A stretch of DNA of 64,000 nucleotides from GCA-002282575 sp964493995 (GCA_964493995.1 CAZBQD010000004.1:8495-72494), one strand, 5' to 3'. Shown: positions 16,942-26,357, counted from the stretch's first letter. Made by a program: numbers and translations. The notes: generated from the letters alone by a model not told the origin.

Positions 16942-17719
16942 ATTTTTACTCATTGCCCTGTTCGGCGGCCTCATTACCACCCTAATGACCGCTCCCATTG
17001 GCGCCTTTATGCTTTGGCGACGCATGGCTTATGTCGGCGATGCCTTAGCCCACACCACTCTATTAGGCCTAGCCATTGGGTTGTGGTTACAGTTGCCGCT
17101 GACCCTCAGCATGATGATGATTGCCCTTATTGTTGCTGTGAGCATTAGCCTGCTCAATCAACGTCCCCATACCAGCAGCGACACCCTACTAGCCATAGCC
17201 GCGCACAGTAGCTTGGGTCTGGGGATGCTGGCCATTGCACTGCTACCCGAAGCGCGGGTGGATTTAATGGGGTATTTGTTTGGCGATCTACTTAATCTCA
17301 CCTACACAGATCTGATGATCTTAGCAGCTGTTGCCGCGACCCTCTTAACCAGTATCGGTTACTTTTGGCGTGCTTTGCTGTTAAACACCTTGAACGCTGA
17401 ACTCGCCCGTCTTTCAGGGGTTAACAATCAGCGCGTGGAATTATTATTGGCGATTGGCGTTGCTGTGGTGGTAGCGGTCAGCACCAAACTGGTGGGTGCG
17501 CTACTGATGACCGCATTACTCATCACGCCCGCCGCAACGGCTAGAGTGTTCAGCCGCTCACCCCGCGCCATGATTGTGATCGCCGTAATCATCAGTCAAA
17601 TGGGAATTGGCGGCGGCTTGGCACTATCTTGGTTGTTCGATTTACCGGTTGCGCCCAGTATTGTCAGCCTACTCTTTATCGGATTTTTACTGAGTCGCTT
17701 GCTACCATCCCGCTATTGA
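16934..17719 (+). CDS. znuB: Zinc ABC transporter permease ZnuB
   Basis: With the ATG at 16934 the permease has 261 residues (E. coli ZnuB 261) and about eight transmembrane helices of the ABC-3 family. It starts MPEFLLIALFGGLITTLMTAPIG and contains RRMAYVGDALAHTTLLGLAIG, the coupling segment of the family. It overlaps znuC by 8 bp. Its last 7 bp overlap the convergent M23 peptidase gene, so no terminator separates them. Confidence 0.94.
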   Translation: MPEFLLIALFGGLITTLMTAPIGAFMLWRRMAYVGDALAHTTLLGLAIGLWLQLPLTLSMMMIALIVAVSISLLNQRPHTSSDTLLAIAAHSSLGLGMLAIALLPEARVDLMGYLFGDLLNLTYTDLMILAAVAATLLTSIGYFWRALLLNTLNAELARLSGVNNQRVELLLAIGVAVVVAVSTKLVGALLMTALLITPAATARVFSRSPRAMIVIAVIISQMGIGGGLALSWLFDLPVAPSIVSLLFIGFLLSRLLPSRY

Positions 17720-18552
17720 GCCGACACTAAGCTGGGTGGGGTGGGCGTCGCGACCTGCTTAGCCGCATCAATCTGAACATCACGCCAGGTCATGCCCCAG
17801 TGCAAATGGGGACCGGTGGCACGACCTGTCTTACCAACCTTACCAATCAGCTGACCCCGCTTAACCTCATCCCCCACAGAGACGTTCATGTCGGATAAAT
17901 GCACATAAATCGACATCAAGCCCAGCCCATGATCGATCATCATCGTTTGCCCGGTCAGCACCATATTCGGATGCACTAATACAACACGACCGTCTGTCGG
18001 TGCCACAATCGGCGTGCCTTCTGGCGCGGCAATATCGACACCAAAATGTGGACGACGCGGCTCGCCATTGAGCACCCGCTGCGAACCATAGACCCCACTA
18101 ATCCGCCCTGCCGTTGGCCAAATCATGGGAAGCTGGGGCGTCATGGACATACTCGGTTTAGCACGCGCTTGTGCCACCAATCGATTATTGGCTTGAATCT
18201 CGGCCACTTCTTGCGGATTCGGGTTGACCTTGTTGTTCGGCAAGCCATTAATGTGCTGAATATCGTAAGTGCGAGCCGCAATCGCTTGCTGATGACGATG
18301 CCATTTTCCTTCATGATCTTGCCAGCGCAAACTCACTTCCGTGGCATCGCGCCCTACACCCAACAGACTATGACCCTGAGCATCGATCAATAACGGCTTA
18401 TCATCGACCAGCAGTTGTTGCACATCATGCAAATGCACTGCCACAATTGAGCCCTGCTGCCACTCACCATAGGTCACTTGAAATGGCAGGTTACTGGCCT
18501 GCAGCGTCCAAGCTGACAGCATTAAGCCTAAAGCCAACATCCATTGCTTCAT
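17713..18552 (-). CDS. Secreted M23 family metallopeptidase
   Basis: From the ATG at 18552 the protein has 279 residues with a signal peptide (MKQWMLALGLMLSAWTLQAS). The C-terminal M23 (LytM) domain carries the zinc ligands in HFGVD (H-x3-D) and GPHLHWG (H-x-H) plus the conserved YVHLS. Such enzymes cut peptidoglycan cross-bridges or activate amidases; with these residues present it is probably catalytic. The N-terminal 150 residues are a family-specific beta domain. A longer start at 18597 would precede the signal peptide and is unlikely. Confidence 0.9.
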   Translation of the reverse strand: MKQWMLALGLMLSAWTLQASNLPFQVTYGEWQQGSIVAVHLHDVQQLLVDDKPLLIDAQGHSLLGVGRDATEVSLRWQDHEGKWHRHQQAIAARTYDIQHINGLPNNKVNPNPQEVAEIQANNRLVAQARAKPSMSMTPQLPMIWPTAGRISGVYGSQRVLNGEPRRPHFGVDIAAPEGTPIVAPTDGRVVLVHPNMVLTGQTMMIDHGLGLMSIYVHLSDMNVSVGDEVKRGQLIGKVGKTGRATGPHLHWGMTWRDVQIDAAKQVATPTPPSLVSAQ

Positions 18553-18599
18553 AACACCTACCCTATTAGCAAAATATAATTCATGAGAAACGCCCAAAG

Positions 18600-18631
18600 C
18601 AAAAAAGGCAACACTTTCGTGTTGCCTTTAA
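18600..18631 (-). terminator. Terminator of the tRNA-Val/tRNA-Asp transcript
   Basis: An 11-bp stem (AAAGGCAACAC with GTGTTGCCTTT, loop TTTC) is followed on the minus strand by six T residues. It lies just after tRNA-Asp and 48 bp before the peptidase gene, separating the two units. Confidence 0.9.
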
Positions 18632-18633
18632 TT

Positions 18634-18710
18634 TGGCGCAGCGGACGGGACTCGAACCCGCGACCCTCGGCGTGACAGGCCGATATTCTAACCGACTGAA
18701 CTACCGCTGC
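18634..18710 (-). tRNA. tRNA-Asp (anticodon GTC)
   Basis: A full cloverleaf is readable on the minus strand: acceptor GCAGCGG paired with CCGCTGC, D arm GTTCAGTCGGTTAGAAT, anticodon GTC (18674-18676), T arm GCGGGTTCGAGTCCCGT, discriminator G and encoded CCA. Body and anticodon arm closely follow E. coli tRNA-Asp. It is the second gene of a two-tRNA transcript. Confidence 0.97.
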
Positions 18711-18714
18711 AATT

Positions 18715-18790
18715 TGGTGGGTGCAGAGAGATTCGAACTCCCGACCGTCTCGGTGTAAACGAGATGCTCTACCAGCTGAGCTATGCACCC
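18715..18790 (-). tRNA. tRNA-Val (anticodon TAC)
   Basis: The minus strand gives acceptor GGGTGCA/TGCACCC, D arm TAGCTCAGCTGGTAGAGC, anticodon stem TCTCG/CGAGA with loop TTTACAC (anticodon TAC, 18755-18757), T arm with GTTCGAATC, discriminator A and encoded CCA. It precedes tRNA-Asp by 4 nt. Confidence 0.97.
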
Positions 18791-18853
18791 AAAAACTTTT
18801 CAAACCAGTTCTGTCCAACTGTTTTTTGTGTTTGCGTCGTTTCGATAAGGAGT

Positions 18854-18882
18854 ATATTACAGCTTTGTTACCTGACTGTCAA
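18854..18882 (-). promoter_or_regulatory. Sigma-70 promoter of the tRNA-Val/tRNA-Asp operon
   Basis: On the minus strand a consensus -35 box TTGACA (18877-18882) is followed after exactly 17 bp by TAATAT (18854-18859). The start of transcription would fall about 55 bp upstream of tRNA-Val. Nothing else in the gap to hupB stands out. Confidence 0.85.
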
Positions 18883-18939
18883 CTGCTTTTATCGCTTTTC
18901 TTCATGTTAACCGAGCTTTCGATTGACATGAACGATTAA

Positions 18940-19215
18940 TCAAGCATTTACCGCGTCTTTTAAACCCTTACCAGGAACAAAGCGAGGTAATTTAGAAGCG
19001 GCAATTTTCATTTCTTTACCCGTTTGTGGGTTACGACCCATACGCTCAGCGCGCTCGCTCACTTTAAAGGTACCAAAACCAATTAAAGTCACTGTATCAC
19101 CACCGGCCATGGCAGCAGAAATCGCATCAATGGCAGCATCTAAGGCTTTTTGTGCTTGAACTTTAGTTAAACCTGAATCGTTTGCAATCGCTGCCACTAA
19201 TTCTGTCTTATTCAT
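18940..19215 (-). CDS. hupB: DNA-binding protein HU
   Basis: The 91-residue protein is a complete HU: the N-terminal helices (MNKTELVAAIANDSGLTKVQ), the GFGTFKVSERAERMGRNP beta-arm region with conserved Arg and Pro, and the C-terminal helix. HU bends DNA and organises the nucleoid. It follows lon in the same direction with 259 bp between, as in E. coli (lon-hupB), and GGAGAG precedes the ATG. An IHF-type role is unlikely because the beta-arm and length fit HU better. Confidence 0.95.
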   Translation of the reverse strand: MNKTELVAAIANDSGLTKVQAQKALDAAIDAISAAMAGGDTVTLIGFGTFKVSERAERMGRNPQTGKEMKIAASKLPRFVPGKGLKDAVNA

Positions 19216-19437
19216 GAGTTATCTCTCCGCTTCAAGGATGTTATTAAATAAAGGCACTTCTACCGTTATTTTTAGAAGATTGGGGCTTGGAAACAAGGAG
19301 GTGGTTGAAATAGCATTTAAGCCAAACATACCCTTCCTTCCATCAGCCATTAAAACACGCCTAGCAATACCAACAAGGCTATTGACTGCCCTATGTATAT
19401 TGCCCATAAATCAACTGTGTTTATACCCCTGCGCGCC

Positions 19438-19455
19438 TAGCGCTGTCAAGCGCTA
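19438..19455. repeat. Hairpin in the lon-hupB gap
   Basis: TAGCGCT and its complement AGCGCTA flank a 4-nt loop just after the lon stop. There is no T run, so it is not a standard terminator. The rest of the 259-bp gap must hold the hupB promoter; I could not point to convincing -35/-10 boxes. Confidence 0.45.
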
Positions 19456-19474
19456 AGCCAACAAAGTCAGGTAT

Positions 19475-21883
19475 TTAGTGTCGAATTGGGGTCATTTCAT
19501 CGCCAATGACCTGAGTAGCAGGCTCACTGACAACGACCAAGGGTTTAGGTTGCTCTGCCAGAGCAATGCTCAGCACCTCATCAATCCAACGTACAGGACG
19601 AATATCTACCTGATTTTTGACCTCATCGGGGACGTCTTTCAAATCACGTAAATTATCGTGCGGGATCAAGACAGTGGTAATGCCACCACGTAAGGCCGCT
19701 AGCAGTTTTTCTTTCAAGCCACCGATGGGTAAGACTTCTCCGCGCAGCGTAATCTCACCGGTCATGGCCACATCACAACGCACAGGAATACCGGTAGCAA
19801 TGGAAACCAAACCGGTACAAATGGCAATACCCGCTGAAGGACCATCTTTGGGCGTAGCCCCTTCTGGTGCATGCAAGTGAATGTCATGAGTCTCAAAATA
19901 ATCGGCAACAATACCCAAGGACTGGCTGCGCGAACGCACCACACTCATGGCCGCTTCGATGGATTCTTTCATCACGTCGCCCAGTTTACCGGTACGAACC
20001 AATTTACCCTTACCAGACATGCTCGTGGCTTCAATGGTCAACAATTCGCCACCCACTGAAGTCCAAGCCAAGCCTGTCACCTGCCCCACCCGGTTCTCGC
20101 TTTCAGCCAAACCAAAACGGTAACGTGCCACGCCTAAATAAGCTTCTAAATCCGTTTCATCGACCACAATGGGCGCAGTCTTCTCGGCCAACATCAGTTG
20201 TTTCACCGCTTTACGCGCCAGTTTTGCCAACTCACGATCCAAACTACGCACACCCGCCTCACGCGTGTAAACACGAATGAGTTGAATCAACGCCGCATCC
20301 GTCAATTGCAACTCGCCTGATTTCAGACCATGTTCGGATAGTTGCTTGCTCCACAGATGCTCACGCGCAATATGGAATTTTTCTTGTTCGGTGTAACCCG
20401 ACAAACGAATGATTTCCATGCGATCCAATAGGGGTTCGGGAATATCCATTGAGTTGGCGGTGGCAACAAACATCACTTCCGACAAGTCATAATCCACATC
20501 AAGGTAATGATCGTTGAAATGTTTGTGTTGCTCAGGGTCTAACACCTCTAACAAAGCGGCTGCGGGATCACCACGGAAATCACGCGCCATTTTGTCAATT
20601 TCATCGAGCAAAAACAGCGGGTTTTTAACCTTTACCTTCGCCATTTTTTGAATCAGCTTACCCGGCATCGCCCCTAAGTAAGTCCGACGATGACCGCGAA
20701 TTTCCGATTCATCACGCACGCCGCCTAGGGAAAAGCGCACGTATTCACGGTGCGTTGCCTGTGCAATGGAATGCGCCAAAGAGGTCTTACCCACACCGGG
20801 CGGACCAACCAGACAGAGAATCGGACCCCGTTGATGCTTCACACGAGACTGCACCGCGAGATATTCCAAAATGCGTTCTTTAACTTTCTCTAAACCGTAA
20901 TGACGCTCATTTAATAGTTGTTGCGCTTTAACTAAATCACGGTGCACACGGGTGCGCTTTTTCCAAGGCACATCCAGCAACCATTCTAGGTAGTTGCGCA
21001 CCACACTGGATTCAGCTGACATGGGCGGCATCGACTTAAGTTTCTTCAGCTCAGCTGTCGCTTGTTTCTGCGCCTCTTCCGTCATGCCCGATTCAGCAAT
21101 ACGCTGAGCAAAGACTTCAAACTCGTCTTTATCGTTATCATTCAAATTGCCCAACTCTTTTTGAATGGCTTTCATTTGCTCATTCAAATAGTATTCGCGC
21201 TGGTTTTTTTCCATTTGCGTTTTCACACGCTTACGAATGCGGCCTTCGACTTCATTCAAGTCGATTTCATTTTCAATGACCACCAACAACTGCTCAAGGC
21301 GTGCACCCAAGCCGGCTAACGACAAAATTTCTTGCTTTTGTGCCAGTTTCAAATTCAGATGAACCGCCACCAAGTCAACCAGTTGATTGGGATCGGTGAT
21401 TTCTTTTACCGACGCCAACACCTCGCTGGGTACCTTGCGATTGATTTTGGCAAAGGCATCGAATTGTGACTGCACACTATGAAACAAGGCCTCGATTTGT
21501 TTCGGGTCTTCTGCCTCATCGATAATCGGGTCAATATCTGCCACCCAATGCTCGCCATTGTCTTGCAATCGCTGAATGCGGCAACGCACCTGCCCTTCAA
21601 CCAGCACCTTAATGGTGTTATCAGGCAAGCGCAACATTTGCAAAATAACGGACAGGGTGCCCACATCATACAAGTCATCGCGGTTGGTTGGCTCTTCTTC
21701 GGTGACTTTCTTTTGTGTCACCAACATAATTTGTTTGCCCTGATGCATTGCCGCTTCTAAGGCAGCCGCACTGCGCGCACGCCCCACAAACAAGGGCATC
21801 ACCGTACCCGGAAACACCACTACATCGCGCAATGGCAATAAGGGAACATCAAAACGTTGGTGTGGATTTGTCGTTAATCCCAT
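19475..21883 (-). CDS. lon: ATP-dependent Lon protease
   Basis: The ATG at 21883 gives 802 residues; GGGAGG lies at the right distance, while a TTG three bases upstream is too close. Domains in order are the N-terminal substrate-binding domain (LPLRDVVVFPGTVMPLFVGR), the AAA+ module (Walker A GPPGVGKTS, Walker B FLLDEIDKM) and the serine protease domain with Ser683 in PKDGPSAG and Lys724. Lon degrades misfolded and regulatory proteins. The order clpX-lon-hupB is conserved in gammaproteobacteria. Confidence 0.97.
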   Translation of the reverse strand: MGLTTNPHQRFDVPLLPLRDVVVFPGTVMPLFVGRARSAAALEAAMHQGKQIMLVTQKKVTEEEPTNRDDLYDVGTLSVILQMLRLPDNTIKVLVEGQVRCRIQRLQDNGEHWVADIDPIIDEAEDPKQIEALFHSVQSQFDAFAKINRKVPSEVLASVKEITDPNQLVDLVAVHLNLKLAQKQEILSLAGLGARLEQLLVVIENEIDLNEVEGRIRKRVKTQMEKNQREYYLNEQMKAIQKELGNLNDNDKDEFEVFAQRIAESGMTEEAQKQATAELKKLKSMPPMSAESSVVRNYLEWLLDVPWKKRTRVHRDLVKAQQLLNERHYGLEKVKERILEYLAVQSRVKHQRGPILCLVGPPGVGKTSLAHSIAQATHREYVRFSLGGVRDESEIRGHRRTYLGAMPGKLIQKMAKVKVKNPLFLLDEIDKMARDFRGDPAAALLEVLDPEQHKHFNDHYLDVDYDLSEVMFVATANSMDIPEPLLDRMEIIRLSGYTEQEKFHIAREHLWSKQLSEHGLKSGELQLTDAALIQLIRVYTREAGVRSLDRELAKLARKAVKQLMLAEKTAPIVVDETDLEAYLGVARYRFGLAESENRVGQVTGLAWTSVGGELLTIEATSMSGKGKLVRTGKLGDVMKESIEAAMSVVRSRSQSLGIVADYFETHDIHLHAPEGATPKDGPSAGIAICTGLVSIATGIPVRCDVAMTGEITLRGEVLPIGGLKEKLLAALRGGITTVLIPHDNLRDLKDVPDEVKNQVDIRPVRWIDEVLSIALAEQPKPLVVVSEPATQVIGDEMTPIRH

Positions 21884-21895
21884 CAATACCTCCCG

Positions 21896-21923
21896 AAAAA
21901 AAAGCGGCCTTAAGCCGCTTTTG
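21896..21923 (-). terminator. Terminator between clpX and lon
   Basis: The last clpX codons and the following bases form an 8-bp stem (AAAGCGGC/GCCGCTTT) with a 5-nt loop, followed on the minus strand by eight T residues. The T run ends just before the lon ribosome-binding site. This should stop or attenuate clpX transcripts; a lon promoter would then have to lie within clpX, or readthrough must occur. Confidence 0.8.
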
Positions 21924-23178
21924 CTTGTATTGTTTCAATGATCGGCGGTTTGCTTCCTGCAACCACTTCGGCGTCCACAGTGACCGATTCAACCGTCTTC
22001 ATCCCTGGTAACTCAAACATGGTTTCCATGAGCAAGCCTTCCACAATGGAACGTAGCCCACGCGCTCCCGTTTTGCGTTTCAAGGCTTCTGTCGCCATGG
22101 CTTTTAACGCATCTTCAGCGAATACCAGTTTAGCGCCTTCCATATCAAACAGCTTAATAAATTGCTTGGTAATGGCATTTTTAGGTTCCGTGAGAATGCG
22201 TACCAAAGCATCTACGTCCAGCTCATCCAAGGAAGCGACCACAGGCAAACGTCCAATGAATTCAGGAATCAGACCAAAACGCATTAAATCGTCCGGTTCA
22301 ACTTGACGCAACATATCCGATTTGGGAGCTTCGTCTTTTTCTTTCACTGTTGCAGCAAAACCAATACCCGCTGATTTTTCCACGCGTTTGGCAATCACCT
22401 TGTCCAAACCTTCGAAAGCGCCGCCACAAATGAACAAAATGCGCGAGGTGTCAATCTGCACCATTTCGTTGGAAGGGTTCTTGCGTCCCCCTTGGGCTGG
22501 AATAGAGGAAACTGTCCCCTCAATCAGCTTCAGCAAGGCTTGTTGCACACCTTCACCGGAAACATCACGGGTAATCGAACGGTTTTCCGATTTACGCGCA
22601 ATCTTGTCGATTTCATCGAGGTAAATAATACCTTGCTGAGCTTTTTCGGGATCACCGTCGGCATTTTGCAGCAAACGATGCAAAATACTTTCCACATCAT
22701 CACCCACATAGCCGGCTTCCGTTAAGGTGGTCGCATCGGCAATGGCAAAGGGCACCGACAGCACCCGCGCCAAGGTTTGTGCCAACAGGGTTTTACCCGA
22801 ACCCGTCGGACCAATCAGCAGAATGTTACTTTTGCTCAGTTCAACACTATCATCCGACAAAGCATTCAAACGCAACCGCTTGTAATGGTTGTAAACGGCA
22901 ACCGCCAGGGTTTTCTTAGCCACATCTTGCCCGATGATGTAATCATCCAAGATGGCCTTGATTTCAGTGGGGGTGGGTAAGGCTTCTAGGTTAAGCGAAT
23001 TCGACTTTTCACCTTCAGAGCGCAGTTCGCCAAACTCCTCGGCAAGAATCTCATTACACAGGTCAACGCATTCATTACAAATGAATACCGAAGGTCCTGC
23101 AATGAGTTTTTTCACTTCATGCTGACTTTTGCCACAAAATGAACAGTTGAAGTCACCTTCATCAATGTGTTCTGACAT
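21910..23178 (-). CDS. clpX: ClpX ATPase subunit of ClpXP
   Basis: The 422-residue AAA+ unfoldase feeds substrates to ClpP. It has the N-terminal four-Cys zinc-binding domain (CSFCGKS ... CNECVDLC, residues about 12-40), Walker A GPTGSGKT, Walker B IIYLDEIDKI, the pore loop GYVG, the IGFAATV segment near the ClpP-binding loop and sensor-2 GARGLRS. Length is that of E. coli ClpX (424). It lies 170 bp downstream of clpP with a long inverted repeat in the gap. Confidence 0.97.
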   Translation of the reverse strand: MSEHIDEGDFNCSFCGKSQHEVKKLIAGPSVFICNECVDLCNEILAEEFGELRSEGEKSNSLNLEALPTPTEIKAILDDYIIGQDVAKKTLAVAVYNHYKRLRLNALSDDSVELSKSNILLIGPTGSGKTLLAQTLARVLSVPFAIADATTLTEAGYVGDDVESILHRLLQNADGDPEKAQQGIIYLDEIDKIARKSENRSITRDVSGEGVQQALLKLIEGTVSSIPAQGGRKNPSNEMVQIDTSRILFICGGAFEGLDKVIAKRVEKSAGIGFAATVKEKDEAPKSDMLRQVEPDDLMRFGLIPEFIGRLPVVASLDELDVDALVRILTEPKNAITKQFIKLFDMEGAKLVFAEDALKAMATEALKRKTGARGLRSIVEGLLMETMFELPGMKTVESVTVDAEVVAGSKPPIIETIQAKAA

Positions 23179-23210
23179 GCTTAATTCCGCAGTTTATTCA
23201 GGACGATGGA

Positions 23211-23249
23211 CGCCGCTAATAACCTCACACTGTTGAGTTTCTAGCGGCG
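23211..23249. repeat. Long inverted repeat between clpP and clpX
   Basis: CGCCGCTA and its complement TAGCGGCG stand 23 bp apart, and the interior contains a shorter interrupted repeat (CTCA...TGAG). It starts 33 bp upstream of the clpX start. It could fold in the clpP-clpX transcript as a processing or attenuation structure, or be an operator. There is no T run for a standard terminator. Confidence 0.5.
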
Positions 23250-23348
23250 CCAAGTTTTATTTTATTTCTGGTGAAAGGGATTTGATAGACAGGTTACATA
23301 CATTATTTCGTACAGCCCTTTCCCCAGACCCCTATCCCATTTATGCTT

Positions 23349-23978
23349 TTAGAGATCACCGCGATGAGTTAGTACTGCATCAATCAAGCCGTAATCACGC
23401 GCTTCTTCACTGCTCATAAAGTTATCCCGATCTGTATCTTGCGCCAGCTTTTCGACCGGTTGACCGGTGAAGTTAGCCATGTGCTGATTCAGACTGTCTT
23501 TTAAGCGCAGGATTTCACGGGCATGAATTTCAATGTCACTTGCTTGACCACGGAAACCACCTAGCGGCTGGTGAATCATGATACGCGCATTCGGCAGAGC
23601 AAAGCGTTTACCCTTAGCACCTGCACCCAATAGGAATGCACCCATACTGGCTGCCTGTCCCATACATATGGTGCTCACATCGGGCTTAATGAAATTCATG
23701 GTATCAAAAATCGACATACCTGCTGTCACCACCCCACCAGGTGAGTTGATGTAGAGGTAAATATCTTGCTTGGGATTTTCAGCTTCCAAAAACAACATTT
23801 GCGCCACAATTAGGCTTGCCATATTTTCTTCGACCTGTCCGGTCAAAAAAATGACGCGTTCTTTTAATAGGCGCGAATAAATATCGTAGGAACGCTCTCC
23901 GCGACCTGATTGCTCGACCACCATGGGTACCAGCATATCAACTGTTGGGGGCATTGCCCCCATCATTGAGGTCATCAT
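23349..23978 (-). CDS. clpP: ClpP protease subunit
   Basis: The serine peptidase subunit matches E. coli ClpP closely. The triad is Ser in GQAASMGAFLL, His in RIMIHQPLGG and Asp in DTDRDNFMS. I place the start at the first ATG (23978, 209 residues); a second ATG follows at once, and a later ATG before PPTVDML has a better GGGGG. The mature enzyme starts after propeptide removal near the VPMVVEQS segment, so the choice does not affect the product. It follows tig with only 3 bp between, so tig-clpP are co-transcribed. Confidence 0.96.
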   Translation of the reverse strand: MMTSMMGAMPPTVDMLVPMVVEQSGRGERSYDIYSRLLKERVIFLTGQVEENMASLIVAQMLFLEAENPKQDIYLYINSPGGVVTAGMSIFDTMNFIKPDVSTICMGQAASMGAFLLGAGAKGKRFALPNARIMIHQPLGGFRGQASDIEIHAREILRLKDSLNQHMANFTGQPVEKLAQDTDRDNFMSSEEARDYGLIDAVLTHRGDL

Positions 23979-23981
23979 CAA

Positions 23982-25274
23982 TTAACCCGCTAACTCAGCC
24001 AAAGGCTTACTCACTTCGGTCACTTTAGCCTTGCCCATCACCAAGTCAACAACTGCGTTCTCAATCGCAATCGCTTCGACTTCAGCACGACGGTTTTGAT
24101 CAGCTAAGTACCACTCGATGAACTGTTCTGGATTGTCATAGCTATCGGCTTCAATCGCTAAGATTTCACGTACTGTCGCTTCATCCGCTTTCAGTTCATT
24201 AGCGCGAACCACTTCACCTAACAAAAGTCCCAAAGAAACGCGCTTAGTGGCTTCTTCGCGGTAGTTGTCTGGATTTAAGTCGTTGGCAGGCATATTTTGT
24301 TCGCGCATACGCTGAGTCATCGCATCCATCATGGCGCGCAATTCACGCTCAACCAAGGTTTTTGGCGTATCGAAATTGACCGCTGCCAATAAGGCGTGCA
24401 TGACATTGTCTTTGTTCTGCTTAATCAATGACAAGTTCACTTGACGAGACAGGTTCTTTTTCACATCTTCACGGAAGGCTTCAACCGTACCCGCGTCAAC
24501 GCCAAACGTCTTAATGAAGTCTTCATCCACTTCTGGCAACTGTGTTTCTTGCACAGAATTGACTTTGATATCGAACTGAGCTGTTTTGCCGGCTAAATGA
24601 GCCGCTTGATAACCCTCTGGGAAGGTCACATCAATGACTTTTTGCTCACCGGCTTTCATGCCCAGGATACCATCTTCGAATCCTGGAATCATGCGACCAG
24701 AACCCAATACTAGTGGCACATTCTCAGCACTACCACCATCGAATTTAACACCATCGATGCTGCCCGAAAAATCTAGGTTAACCATATCCCCATTGGCGGC
24801 TGCTTTATCAACAACGACATAGGTTTTACGCATTTCACGTAAACGTTGGATCATATCATCCACATCGCTGTCTTTAATGTCGGCAGTGACTTTCTCAACG
24901 CTTACGGCCGAGAAATCTGGCATAGTAATGCTTGGGTAGCTTTCGAAGCGTGTCACAAAACGAATATCTTCGCCTTCATTCGCCGAAACTTCTTCAAACC
25001 CTAAAATACCGGCAACGCGAACTTGTTCTTGTTCTGCTGCTTTGAAAAAGCTGTCATAGAGTAAATTTTCTAAAGCTTCAGCTCGCACCTGTTGCAAGTG
25101 ACGGGCGCGCACCATGTTCATGGGTACTTTTCCAGGACGGAAACCATCCATACGAACGGTTTTTTGAATCTCTTTCAAGCGTTGCTCGACAGCGCTTGTC
25201 ATACCTTCGCTACCAACAGAAACAGTAATTACGTGCTCTAGTCCTTCAGTTGGACGTTGGATTGAAACTTGCAT
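23982..25274 (-). CDS. tig: Trigger factor
   Basis: This 430-residue ribosome-bound chaperone has the usual three parts: the N-terminal ribosome-binding domain with the signature region FRPGKVPMNMVR, the FKBP-like peptidyl-prolyl isomerase domain (about 158-245, GDMVNLDFSGSIDG), and the helical C-terminal arms. It is first in tig-clpP-clpX-lon, the usual order. The gap upstream holds a tRNA-Leu gene on the same strand; promoter boxes for tig itself were not convincing. Confidence 0.96.
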   Translation of the reverse strand: MQVSIQRPTEGLEHVITVSVGSEGMTSAVEQRLKEIQKTVRMDGFRPGKVPMNMVRARHLQQVRAEALENLLYDSFFKAAEQEQVRVAGILGFEEVSANEGEDIRFVTRFESYPSITMPDFSAVSVEKVTADIKDSDVDDMIQRLREMRKTYVVVDKAAANGDMVNLDFSGSIDGVKFDGGSAENVPLVLGSGRMIPGFEDGILGMKAGEQKVIDVTFPEGYQAAHLAGKTAQFDIKVNSVQETQLPEVDEDFIKTFGVDAGTVEAFREDVKKNLSRQVNLSLIKQNKDNVMHALLAAVNFDTPKTLVERELRAMMDAMTQRMREQNMPANDLNPDNYREEATKRVSLGLLLGEVVRANELKADEATVREILAIEADSYDNPEQFIEWYLADQNRRAEVEAIAIENAVVDLVMGKAKVTEVSKPLAELAG

Positions 25275-25478
25275 GGAATCCCCAATGATAAATTTAACTT
25301 AAATAGAATGCGGTGACTAATCAACCATCGTTAACGATTTCAAACACTTATCGGAGCAGTTAAAATGCCATTTAACGACGACTAATAAAACAGCTTAATG
25401 AGATAGATTTTCGCCCATTCATGCGTTAAAGTCAAGTTTGACGGGATAGAGAGAAATGAAGGATACAGCATAGCTGTT

Positions 25479-25563
<85 letters not shown>

Positions 25564-25575
25564 AAAGGTGGGTAG

Positions 25576-25603
25576 ATTATACCCGTTAAATCAATAATTG
25601 CAA
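25576..25603 (-). promoter_or_regulatory. Promoter of tRNA-Leu
   Basis: On the minus strand TTGCAA (25598-25603) and a consensus TATAAT (25576-25581) are 16 bp apart, ending about 12 bp before the tRNA. The -35 region overlaps a hairpin (TGCAACC/GGTTGCA, about 25599-25626) that may terminate dsbC. Confidence 0.75.
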
Positions 25604-25634
25604 CCCGACTCAATGCAGGTTGCATCATTAGGGC

Positions 25635-26357
25635 TTATTTTGTTGCTTTCACCACACGAACCAACTCGTCGAAGGGTGCTAACCCTGGAATCAGCCGACC
25701 ATCTGCCAAGATGATACTGGGCGTACCTTGCAATCCTAACTCAGCCGCCAACTCAAATTGCTGCTTAATCGGATGAGTACAGGTTGTTAACTTAGCCGGT
25801 GCGGCTCCGCCTTTCATTAGCTGATCTAGCTCGGCTTTGTTGGCACGCTGACACCAAGCGTGAACCGTTTTCTGATAGCTGGGTGAATCAATACCTGCGC
25901 GCGGATACATGACGTAACGCACCGCAATGCCGGCCTCTAATAACTGAGGAATCATTTGGTGCATTTGATGACAGTAAGGGCAATCGACATCGGTAAATAC
26001 GGTAATACGATGGCTGGCTTTCGTTTTTTCTGGCACAAAATTAATCGTATCCTTATCCGTTAGCTTATTCAAAGTGGAAACACGAAAAGACTGTTGCGCT
26101 TCTTCAGTCAGATTACGCTGATCTGACAAACTGAGCAAATCACCACGCAATACGTAATTGCCATCTGCCGAGGTGTAAAAGACAAAAGCGCCTTGCTGCA
26201 CTGAAAACAAGCCTGGCACGGGCGTCGTCGTTACTTTAGCGTCAGACAACTCGGGAATTTGCTTAACTAGACATTGTTTAACCGCTTCAACACTATTGGC
26301 AATCACTGTACTCGAAAATAACAGTAGCATCCATCCTATTATCGCCATGCGCATCAT
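25635..26357 (-). CDS. dsbC: Thiol:disulfide interchange protein DsbC
   Basis: The 240-residue periplasmic disulfide isomerase has a signal peptide (about 1-20), an N-terminal dimerisation domain and a thioredoxin fold with CPYC (Cys126-Cys129) in VFTDVDCPYCHQMH. The cis-Pro loop is QGTPSII. A second Cys pair (in AWCQRAN and TTCTHP) matches the structural disulfide of DsbC. AAGGAG precedes the ATG by five bases. DsbC is kept reduced by DsbD, which is not in this window. Confidence 0.94.
   Translation of the reverse strand: MMRMAIIGWMLLLFSSTVIANSVEAVKQCLVKQIPELSDAKVTTTPVPGLFSVQQGAFVFYTSADGNYVLRGDLLSLSDQRNLTEEAQQSFRVSTLNKLTDKDTINFVPEKTKASHRITVFTDVDCPYCHQMHQMIPQLLEAGIAVRYVMYPRAGIDSPSYQKTVHAWCQRANKAELDQLMKGGAAPAKLTTCTHPIKQQFELAAELGLQGTPSIILADGRLIPGLAPFDELVRVVKATK

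Noticed and set aside
19214..19456. Small frames on both strands in the lon-hupB gap
   Set aside because: No family resemblance, no ribosome-binding site, and the gap is where the hupB promoter is expected.
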